From Defluviicoccus sp. (lineage in GTDB: Bacteria; Pseudomonadota; Alphaproteobacteria; MPNO01), in assembly GCA_028820945.1 (NCBI GenBank), contig JAPPHW010000327.1, positions 1-7,610 on the forward strand: a stretch of DNA of 7,610 nt, written 5' to 3'. The notes below the pieces were generated by a model. The model worked only from the letters and a program-made list of their open reading frames with translations. It was not told the origin of the DNA and ran no database searches. Positions 1-6,604 of this stretch are shown here, in pieces. The first letter of the stretch is position 1. The number at the start of each line of letters is the position of its first letter. The position numbers and the translations under genes are program-made.

Positions 1-53
1 TAAGAGGTTTCAGATCATCTCATCCTCCTCCCCAGGGCTTAGCCTGGCGCAAC

Positions 54-74
54 AACGGTTCGGTCGCCCCGGTA
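54..74 (+). repeat. left terminal inverted repeat
   Basis: The 21 bases from 54 match the reverse complement of 3096-3116 at 19 positions. The first 13 (AACGGTTCGGTCG) are identical. The inner part runs into a small palindrome, GCCCC-6-GGGGC, at 66-81. The repeat lies about 30 bases upstream of the transposase start, as expected for an IS end that may also hold its promoter. Confidence 0.8.
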
Positions 75-105
75 TAGGGGCTGATAACGCGATCCGACAT
101 TCGCT

Positions 106-2205
106 ATGGTGGCCGCCATGGCGTACCGAGACACGGAAGTCGAGTCCATCCCGCACGTTCCCGGTGCGGTGGCATCGCTGCCCGTGGCGCCGGACTGGCA
201 GCGGCTCTACGAGCAGACACTTGAGCGGGCCGAGGCTGCGGAAGCGCGCGCGGAAGAACTGACCTCGGCGGAGCTGTCCGCCCGCTCCGACGCGGCTTAC
301 TGGAGGTCGCAGTTCCAGGCGGCCCGCCGCAAGCGGCTTGAGGCCGTCGAGCGCGAACGAGGCCCGCCGCGCGGAGAAGGCGCTGCGCCGGGAAGTCGCG
401 CGGATGCACAAGGCGATGCCGAAGGCCGAGGCCCAGGCCGCCGAGATCGACCACTTGCGTAGGTCTCTGCGGCAGGCGGGCGAGAACCAGGCCCAGTTGC
501 GCCATCTGCTGCACGAGGCGTTGCGGCTCCACGACAAGCTCAAGGGCAAGTACCGGCGCCTGCGCGCCGCTTTGAAGAGAGCCGTGACCGCGAAGGACGG
601 GCTGAAGGCGAGGCTGCGGCGTCTGACGGCGCCGGCCGCGGCGGACGCCGATCTGCGCAAGGCGCTCGGCCGGTCGCGGCGCCAGAAGACCGCGCTCAAC
701 GCGGCGACGAAGGAGAACACCCGACTGCGCCGGACGGTCGCGAGACTGCGGCGCCGGACTGGGAAGCAGGAGACGGAGATCGCGAAGCTCCGCGCCACCC
801 GCGCGGTGCTGTCCAAGGCGCTGCACGGGCGCAAGAGCGAGATGCGCGAGCGCCCGGGTACCGGTCGGCCGCGCGGCCAGGTCCGCGGCGCCCCCGGCCA
901 TGGCCGCACCCCGCGGCCCGGCATCGAGGAACGCGTCGAGGAACACGACCCGCCCAAGGCGGCGCGCGTCTGCGCCGGTTGCGGGAAGCCCTACGCGGCA
1001 GTCGGCGCGGACAAGTCGGCGCTGCTCGAGATCGACGTGAAGGCGCACCGGCGCGTGATCCGCCGGGGCCGCTGGCGCCGGACGTGCGACTGCGCCTCGT
1101 CGCCGGCGGAGGTCTCGGCGCCGCCCGTGCCGCGGCTGTTCCCGAACACGTCCTACGGAGTGAGCGTCTGGTCGCGGGTGCTCTACGAGCGCTACGCGTG
1201 CCTGCGCCCGCTGAAGCGCGTCGGCGCGTGGTTCGACGACCAGGGACTGCCGGTCGCCGCCGGGACGCTGGCCGACAGCGTGCCCCGCTTCGTGCCGTTG
1301 TTCGAGCCCCTCGCCGAGGCGATCCTCGCGCACCAGGCCGAGGCGGCGTTGCGCCACGCCGACGAGACGGGCTGGCGGGTGCAGGAACTGCGCGGCGAAG
1401 GCCGGTCGGGCCGCGCCTGGCTGTGGGCCTCGGTCACCGAGGACTCGGCCTGCTTCCACATCGACCCCTCGCGTAGCGCCGAGGCGGCGCTGCGGCTGTT
1501 CGGCGAGCTTGTCGCCGGCACGGTGGTCGTCTGCGACTGCTACAGCGCCTACAAGAAGCTGGAACGGCTGCTCGGGGGCCTGGTCATCCTGCAGTTCTGT
1601 TGGGTGCACGTCCGCAGGGACTTCATCCAGTGCGCCGCCGGGCAGACCGACCTGACCGGCTGGTGCGAGGCGTGGCTCGCGAACGGATCGCGGCGATCTA
1701 CCGCCTCAATGAGGAGCGGCTCAGCCACCACGCCCCCGGCGCCGAGCGCCAGAACGAGGCGTACGACGCGGCGCAGGCAGCGCTGGAGACGGCGCTCGAC
1801 GACATGTTCGCGCGCGCCGGGCGGGAACTCGCCGCGTTGCCGGGCGATGCCCGCGAAGCGAAGGCGCTGCGCTCGCTGGTGAACCACCGCGAGGGGCTGA
1901 CCGTGTTCGTCGAACGCCCGCGCACGCCGATGGACAACAATGTCGCGGAACGGCTGCTCCGGGGTCCGGTGATCGGACGGCGGCTGTCGTTCGGCTCCGA
2001 CTCCGTCACCGGCGCGAAGCTCGCCGCGCTCATGTACTCGGTGGTCGGCACGCTGAACCTCAACGGCATCGATGTCCGGCGCTGGCTCGACGCGTGGCTG
2101 GCGGCGTGCGCGGAGAACGGCGGCCGCCCGCCGGACGACCTCGCGCCCTGGGTGCCGTGGTCGATGGGCGAGGCGCGCCGCCGCGAACTGACGGTCCCGG
2201 GATGA
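106..2205 (+). pseudogene. IS66 family DDE transposase, interrupted by two frame changes
   Basis: This is the transposase of the element, which would cut and join DNA at its inverted repeats. Reading requires a change from the first to the second frame near 350-365, and back near 1670-1680; the net frame is unchanged and the full product would be about 699 residues. Visible parts in order: about 230 residues of Ala/Arg/Leu/Glu-rich coiled coil; the conserved GRKSE stretch near 830; a Cys4 zinc-finger pattern (CAGC at 971-982 and CDC at 1085-1093); HADETGW with the first catalytic Asp at 1361-1363; VVVCDCYSAY with the second Asp at 1535-1537; CWVHVRRDF near 1600; and MDNNVAERLLR with the catalytic Glu at 1948-1950. 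The domain order and DDE triad are those of IS66 TnpC. The coiled coil is longer than usual. The start could be the ATG at 106 or 118, and neither has a clear ribosome binding site. No slippery heptamer is seen at either shift, so programmed frameshifting is unlikely; sequencing error remains possible. Confidence 0.88.
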
Positions 2206-3082
2206 CCGGCGCGGTCGAGTGCCGCTACCACGGCCGCGACTTCACCGTCGCCGAGATGGCGCTGCTGCGCGAGTTGATCGCCGGCCCGCCGGCGCTCAAC
2301 CGCCACGCCCTGTCCAAGGAGTTCTGCCGGCGCATCGGTGGCACAAGGCCGACGGCGGGCTGAAGGACATGATGGCCCGGGTGGTCATGCTGGCCATGCA
2401 CAAGGACGGGCGCATCGAACTGCCGCCACCGAAGTGGGCCCGGAACCGGCCCGGGCCGATCGTGTTCGGGCCGGACACCGAGCCGCCGCTGCTGCCGTCG
2501 CCCACCGCGCTGGACGAGGTCCGCCCGGTCGAACTGCGGATCGCCGTGCGTTACTCGCGCGAAGGGAAGCTATGGAACGAGTACGTGGCGCGCTACCACT
2601 ACCTCGGCTACAAGACCCTGGTCGGCGCCCAGATGCGCTACACCGTGCATGCCCACGACGGCACGCTGCTCGCCATGCTCGGCTTCTCCACCGCCGCCTG
2701 GCGGCTGGCCCCGCGCGACCGCTTCATCGGCTGGACACCGGAACTGCGAGAGAAGAACCTGCCGCGCGTGGTCGACAACCCGCGCTTCCTGATCCTGCCC
2801 TGGATCCACGTCCCCAACCTTGGCTCGCACATCCTCGCCCTGGTGCGCCAGCGCCTGCCCGGTGACTGGACCGAGCGTTACAACACCACGCCGGTGCTGA
2901 TCGAGACCTTCGTCGAGACGCCGCGCTACACCGGCGCCGTCTACCGGGCGTCCGGCTGGATCCATGTCGGCGCCACCCAGGGGCGCGGGCGCTCCGACAC
3001 GAAGAAACGCTACGACAAGCCGAAGAAGGACATCTGGCTACGCCCCCTGCGCAAGGACTGGAAGCGCGTCCTCAACCGGTAG
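2202..3082 (+). pseudogene. DUF4338 / DruA-like protein, one frame change
   Basis: The ATG at 2202 overlaps the transposase stop (ATGA), which implies translational coupling. The first frame reads MTGAVECRYHGRDFTVAEM to CRRIG, then slips by -1 near 2335-2341, where one base of an expected Gly-Trp codon pair appears lost. It resumes as WHKADGGLKDM and runs to the TAG at 3080-3082, giving about 293 residues. The N-terminal LKDM..RV and ELPPPKW block and the core signatures YHYLGYKTLVG, AAWRLAPRDRFIGW, NPRFLILPWIHVPNLGSH and GRGRSDTKKRYDKPKK match the DUF4338 family, which includes DruA of the Druantia anti-phage system. The biochemical activity of the family is not established. Homologues are known to me as neighbours of IS66-type transposases, so a role in transposition is as likely as defence. 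The other Druantia genes are absent. Family assignment is strong; function is unknown. Confidence 0.87.
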
Positions 3083-3091
3083 AAACTACCG
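3077..3091 (+). other. perfect hairpin over the DruA-like stop codon
   Basis: CGGTAG-AAA-CTACCG forms a 6-base-pair stem with a 3-base loop. It includes the TAG stop of the DruA-like gene at 3080-3082. No T run follows, so it is not a canonical intrinsic terminator. It lies just inside the right inverted repeat and could limit read-out or read-in transcription; that is inference. Confidence 0.45.
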
Positions 3092-3095
3092 TCCG

Positions 3096-3116
3096 TACTG
3101 GGACGACCGAACCGTT
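3096..3116 (-). repeat. right terminal inverted repeat
   Basis: Read on the minus strand from 3116 this gives AACGGTTCGGTCGTCCCAGTA, matching the left repeat at 19 of 21 bases. Two further outer bases would make the terminus GTAA, the usual IS66 end. A small palindrome CGTCC-6-GGACG (3090-3105) overlaps its inner half, at almost the same distance from the end as the palindrome at the left end. Confidence 0.8.
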
Positions 3117-3118
3117 AC

Positions 3119-3124
3119 GAGGAG
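3119..3124 (+). promoter_or_regulatory. ribosome binding site of the amidohydrolase
   Basis: GAGGAG lies 6 bases before the ATG at 3131 and decides this start. It begins only 2 bases after the right inverted repeat, so the transposon has replaced everything upstream of this site, including the native promoter or upstream operon genes. Confidence 0.75.
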
Positions 3125-3130
3125 AAAGCC

Positions 3131-3979
3131 ATGAGAAAAGCAATTGACCTGTTCGTCAATCCGAACTTTGCCACCGAAAACCGGGAAAATCCGCTCCTAC
3201 AGCAAGGCAACGAATTTTACTTCAAGCGCGGCGACGATTTCTTTCAGGATTGCACCATCGACGGACTGCTCGGTGAGATGGACGGCCTCGGCGTCGAGCA
3301 TTGCGCCCTGACAATCGACCCGGAAAACCCGCCACCCCGCGTTCTCGAGTTTTCCCGGCAGCATCCCGACCGTTTCAGCCTGTGCCCCCTCGTTGACGTG
3401 AACCGCCTGCTCGACAGCGTCTGGGCGGCTGAAGACCTGCTGATTGCCGAGCACGTGACGCTGTTCCGGGTCATGCCCTCGCTGATGGATAAGCCGCCGA
3501 CACACGCCTACTACTATCCGCTCTATGCGAAGTGCGTCGAACTCGACGTGCCGCTCAGCATTTTTTCTGGAATACCGGGCCCGAGGCTCGATGCCGAAAG
3601 CCAGAACCCGATCCATCTCGACCGGGTCTGCCGAAACTTTCCGACACTCAGAATCATCATGACGCACGGTGCGGACCCCTGGTGGAGTACCGCCATGCGC
3701 CTGATGATCAAGTATCCGAACCTGTACATGATGACCTCCGCCTGGATGCCGAAATACCTGCCCGACGAACTGCTGCACTTCATGAATGCGAGGGGCAGCG
3801 ACCGGATCATGTGGTCATCCGACCACCCCGTTCTGGACATGAAACGATGTCTGGAAGGCTCCGATGCGATCGCCGACAAGCTTCGTCCGGGCGTGATGGA
3901 GGGCTACCTCTACGAGAACGCGAAACGGATCGTTCTCGCCAAACGAAAACCCGCTCGGGAGCGAAAAAATGCTGTTTGA
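3131..3979 (+). CDS. amidohydrolase family 2 protein
   Basis: An intact 282-residue cytoplasmic TIM-barrel protein of the amidohydrolase-related (amidohydrolase_2) family, which includes decarboxylases and C-C or C-N hydrolases acting on ring-cleavage products. Family marks: IDLFVNPNF at the N-terminus, MTHGADPWW with His179, MWSSDHPVLDMKRCLEG with Asp231 and His232, and the closing YENAKRI. The usual N-terminal metal motif DxHxH is D6-L-F-V-N10 here, so both His ligands are replaced. This is compatible with a divergent subfamily that binds one metal or uses a different mechanism. The start has a good ribosome binding site and the length is typical. The 3' end overlaps the following LLM start by 11 bases, so they formed one operon. 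The neighbours (LLM, epoxide hydrolase, P450) point to degradation of a terpenoid, steroid or xenobiotic. The substrate cannot be told from sequence. It is the only undamaged gene of the cluster, but with the transposon abutting it may not be expressed. Confidence 0.88.
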   Translation: MRKAIDLFVNPNFATENRENPLLQQGNEFYFKRGDDFFQDCTIDGLLGEMDGLGVEHCALTIDPENPPPRVLEFSRQHPDRFSLCPLVDVNRLLDSVWAAEDLLIAEHVTLFRVMPSLMDKPPTHAYYYPLYAKCVELDVPLSIFSGIPGPRLDAESQNPIHLDRVCRNFPTLRIIMTHGADPWWSTAMRLMIKYPNLYMMTSAWMPKYLPDELLHFMNARGSDRIMWSSDHPVLDMKRCLEGSDAIADKLRPGVMEGYLYENAKRIVLAKRKPARERKNAV

Positions 3980-4259
3980 CGTATTCACGGAAGTTCAGAA
4001 AAAAGACTGCGAACAACACGGCGGTTACGGCCAGCTATTGCGCGAAACCGTCGAGCAGGCCAGGGCGGCGGAAGACGCCGGCATCAACGGCTGGTGGCAG
4101 GTCGAGCATCACTGCTCGGCAGACTTCAGCTACAGCTCCACCCCTGAACTCATCCTGTCCGCCATTGCGGGCGCGACCGATAAGACCCGCATCGGCAGCG
4201 CCGGATTTCTCGCATCGCTCCAGATCAACGACTGCGGAGCGAATGCAGCCCGTAGCTGA
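3969..4259 (+). pseudogene. LLM class flavin-dependent oxidoreductase, N-terminal remnant
   Basis: About 85 residues match the N-terminus of bacterial luciferase-like monooxygenases (F420- or FMN-dependent TIM barrels): LLRETVEQARAAEDAG, then GWWQVEHH, then FSYSSTPELILSAIAGATDKTRIG. Homology stops near QIND (about 4230) and the frame ends 10 codons later. Normal members have about 350-400 residues, so three quarters of the gene is gone. The ATG overlaps the amidohydrolase end, with GGGAG at 3957-3961 as ribosome binding site. The epoxide hydrolase start lies only 20 bases past the stop, so the missing part was deleted rather than interrupted. A few C-terminal residues may survive in another frame around 4240-4290, but this is weak. 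A non-functional remnant is most likely. Confidence 0.8.
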
Positions 4260-4279
4260 AGCATTGACGCGAACAAACC

Positions 4280-5422
4280 ATGGCTGTGAACGGTTACAGG
4301 ATTCATGTATCGGATGATACTCTCGCCGATCTGAACGCGCGACTGGCGTTGACGCGCTTCCCCGACTACTTACCGAGGGCGACTGGGACATGAGGATCCA
4401 TATCCCCTACATCCAGGATCTCGTGGCATACTCGCGTTCAGAATTCGACTGGCGGGCGTACGAATACAGGTTGAACCGCCTGACCCACTACACGACGAGA
4501 ATCGACAACCAGAGCATCCATTTCATCCATGTGCGGTCACCGCGCCCCAATGCCCTTCCGCTGTTATTCGTGCATGGCTGACCGGGTTCGGTGAACGAGT
4601 TCCTCGACATCATTGATCGGCTTGCCGACCCGCCCCCGATCGACGGGCAGGATAGTACAGGCGTTTCAACTCGTTATTCCGTCCCTGCCCGGCTACGGAT
4701 TATCCGGGCCGAGGCGAGAGCGCGGTTGGAACATCGAGCGATCCGCCCCGGCCTTCGCGGAGTTGATGCGACGGCTTGGCTATCGGCTCTATGGCGCGCA
4801 GGGCGGCGATTGGGGGGCGATGATCACAACCAAGCTGGCCGTCATCGACGAGCCGCATGTTGCCGGCCTGCACACCAACATGCCAATCGCCCCTGCGCCC
4901 GAACAGCCCGCTAACCTGACCGGCGAGGAAGCGCAGAGGCTGAAGCGATTCGAGGTACACATGGCTCGCGAGACGGGTAATGCCAGGATTCAGGGCACCA
5001 AGACCCAGACAGTCGGCTTGGCGCTCAACGACTCGCCCGCCCGTCTGCTGGGTTGGATCGTCGAGAAAGTCCGCGCCTGAAGCGATTGCCGCGGAGATCT
5101 TGAGTCCGTGTTCTCCCGTGATGACCTGATTGCAAACGTCGTGAGCTACTGGGTCACGCAGACGGCAGCTTCCTCCGCGAGTTTCTACTTCGAGAATCAC
5201 CTGCCGGGGATGGAGGTGCCGGACAGTGTGGCGCGGGTGTCCCTGCCGACCGGAGTGGCCCAATTTCCCAAGGAACTCGTCCCGAGGCCGCGGGCGTGGC
5301 TGGAGCGGCGCTACAACATCCTGAACTGGACCGAGATGGACCGAGGCGGGCATTTCGCGGCCATGGAGCATCCTGAATTGTTTTCGCAGGACGTGACGAA
5401 TTTCTTCACGACGCTGCGTTAG
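4280..5422 (+). pseudogene. epoxide hydrolase (alpha/beta fold), four lesions
   Basis: Nearly full length (about 381 codons) compared with microsomal-type bacterial epoxide hydrolases, which open epoxides to diols through an Asp nucleophile. N-terminal EHN domain: NGYRIHVSDDTLADLNARLA, then GDWDMRIHIPYIQDLV and FDWRAYEYRLNRL. Core: IHFIHVRSP, VHG-stop-PGS (oxyanion HGWPGS), VIPSLPGYG, GAQGGDWGAM with nucleophile Asp at 4808-4810, and GGHFAAMEHPE with the catalytic His at 5351-5353. Lesions: loss of one base near 4370-4375 (probably a C in LPEG); TGA at 4579-4581 where HGW expects Trp; a frame change near 4650-4661; TGA at 5078-5080 where Trp is expected in RAWSDC. The start is the ATG at 4280, without a strong ribosome binding site. 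It follows the LLM remnant on the same strand and converges with the minus-strand LLM, whose stop lies 2 bases past its own. The catalytic residues survive, so decay is recent. Confidence 0.87.
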
Positions 5423-5424
5423 CG

Positions 5425-6074
5425 CTAGTGGAAATGCGGAATGACGTGCTCGCCAAACATGCGAATCGTCTTCATCGAAACATCGTGCGGTATCGTTTCG
5501 TTCTACACCAGCACCAGCACCAGCACCTCGTCGACGCCGTTCCGATTATAGAGCTTCAGCGATTCGATGCACTGCTGCGGCGTGCCGGCAACCGTAATCC
5601 CGGAGTCGGAGAGCGTTTCGGGATCCAGCTTCTCCCACGAATCCAGTTCGCCGTCCTGTCTCGCGGCCCGCGCCGCCGACGTGAGCCCGGTGGCCGTCGC
5701 CACTTCCGCGGCGTTGATGGGCGCGGTTTCGTGTTCCTTGGTCATGTGAACCTTCAGATCGTCGGGAATCTCCCCGTCCCACTCCTCGATCAGGCTCTTG
5801 GTGATCGCCGCCGCGGCCGCGTTGTACGGACGATCCGGGCCGAAGAATACCTTCAACGAATCGCTTCGATGTAGGCCAGCGACTCCTCCCACATTGCGCG
5901 GGTGTCGCGCGGGTCGGTGCTGTGACCGGCCACTTCGTAGAGCCCACCCCTTCCTGAGCCGAACTCCACGCGGCCCTCCGAGATCAGGTCGAGCATCGCA
6001 ATGCTTTCGCCAACATGAATGGGATGATGATAGCGCAGAACGACGACGCTGGTGCCTACCTGGATATTCTTGGT
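5425..6074 (-). pseudogene. LLM class flavin-dependent oxidoreductase, 5'-truncated with internal deletion
   Basis: Read on the minus strand, homology starts at TKNIQVGTSVVVLRYHHPIH near 6074 and continues through SIAMLDLISEGRVEFGSGRG and EVAGHSTDPRDTRAMWEESL. The frame breaks near 5855-5862. It resumes with VFFGPDRPYNAAAAAITKSL and the C-terminal part: DSGITVAGTPQQCIESL, NRNGVDEVLVL, then a TAG at 5503-5505 in place of an expected sense codon (perhaps CAG), then NETIPHDVSMKTIRMFGEHV and a natural stop at 5425-5427. Only about 215 of roughly 380 residues remain: the first part of the barrel and some 150 central residues are missing. VEFGSGRG and AGTPQQCIE identify the LLM family. It is distinct from the remnant at 3969, so the cluster had at least two such enzymes. 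The missing 5' end abuts the truncated P450. Confidence 0.82.
5506..5527. repeat. hexanucleotide tandem repeat (CACCAG)n
   Basis: CACCAG is repeated 3.7 times. On the minus strand it encodes alternating Val-Leu in the C-terminal strand of the LLM remnant (DEVLVLVLV), immediately before the premature TAG at 5503-5505. Family members usually show a shorter hydrophobic run here, so one or two units may have been gained by slippage. Confidence 0.7.
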
Positions 6075-6085
6075 TTACGCCGCGA

Positions 6086-6604
6086 CTGCGGTACGCATCC
6101 CTGGACAAGGGGTTCTGGGTACTCACCCGCTACCAGGATGTCGTCGACGTCTCGCGCAACCAGGCTCTATTCTCCTCCCACGAGGGCAGCCCCGTTATCT
6201 GGAACTTCGAACCGCCTCAACTCGAGGAACAGTGCGCCGGGCTCATGGGCATGAAGCCGGCCGACCACATGGCGGTCACGAAGCTCGTGATGCCGGCGAA
6301 ACTCGCCGCGTTTCGTCCCGAGATCTACCTGTCGTATCCGGCCGCGACCCGCGATCCCGCGGTGTTCGCCGATCCGCTCCGCTTCGACGTCACGCGGGAG
6401 AACGCGGCCCGCCATATCGCGTTCGGCAGCGGACCGCTCTTTTGTCTCGGCGCGCGGCTCGCGCGCTACCAGCTCCAGGCGCTGCTCATGGAGATCTTGG
6501 CGCGGATTCCCAACATCCGTCCGGACGGCACGATGGAGATGATGAAGAGTATCTGGTTCAACGCGATCATCCGGATGCCAGAGGCGATTACGGCGGAGAA
6601 CTGA
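6086..6604 (+). pseudogene. cytochrome P450, 5'-truncated with internal deletion
   Basis: About 172 residues in one open frame join two separated parts of a P450, which normally has about 400 residues. First part: DKGFWVLTRYQDVVDVSRNQ, ALFSSHEGSP and MKPADHMAVTKLVMP, the B-helix and substrate-access region that usually lies near residues 60-130. Second part, from about 6325: YPAATRDPAVFADPLRFDVT, then AFGSGPLFCLGARLARYQLQ with the heme-ligand Cys at 6443-6445, and the C-terminus ending in TGA. The I-helix oxygen-activation motif and the ExxR motif between them are missing, so the protein cannot be an active P450. The heme loop has Leu where His is common (FGxGxHxCxG). The frame stays open across the deletion. 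The beginning is lost at a junction with the minus-strand LLM near 6075-6086. A soluble bacterial class I P450 is most likely; its oxidation substrate is unknown. Confidence 0.84.

Larger units (their letters stand above)
54..3116 (+). mobile_element. IS66-like insertion element carrying transposase and DruA-like gene
   Basis: An element of about 3.06 kb is delimited by imperfect terminal inverted repeats at 54-74 and 3096-3116. It contains two same-strand genes with a 4-base stop/start overlap, an IS66-type transposase and a DUF4338 protein. It is visibly richer in G and C than the amidohydrolase gene that follows. The right end, read inward, starts GTAA, which matches the usual IS66 terminus if the element extends to 3118. 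The left end reads ACAA at the equivalent place. The 8-base flanks expected as a target duplication do not match; only a 2-base AC is shared, which is chance level. The small accessory genes tnpA and tnpB of classical IS66 elements are absent. All three frame changes in its genes suggest it is inactive unless they are sequencing errors. Confidence 0.8.

Noticed and set aside
32..47. CCAGG-6-CCTGG hairpin left of the transposon
   Set aside because: Only 5 pairs, no T run and no adjacent gene end; not enough to call a terminator.
104..1609. Long minus-strand open frame of 501 codons opposite the transposase
   Set aside because: It is the antisense shadow of a GC-rich gene; its product is Arg/Ala/Pro-rich with no family motif, while the plus strand carries the complete IS66 signature.
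350..1680. Programmed frameshifting in the transposase
   Set aside because: No slippery heptamer is visible at either shift. The first shift needs +1 and the second -1, an implausible pair for programmed recoding.
2202..3082. A complete Druantia defence system
   Set aside because: Only the DruA-like family is present; no helicase DruE or other Druantia component is seen, and the gene is bound within a transposable element.
5798..6085. Upstream extension of the P450 reading frame
   Set aside because: The frame is open, but this stretch is antisense to the LLM remnant and shows no P450 homology before about 6086.
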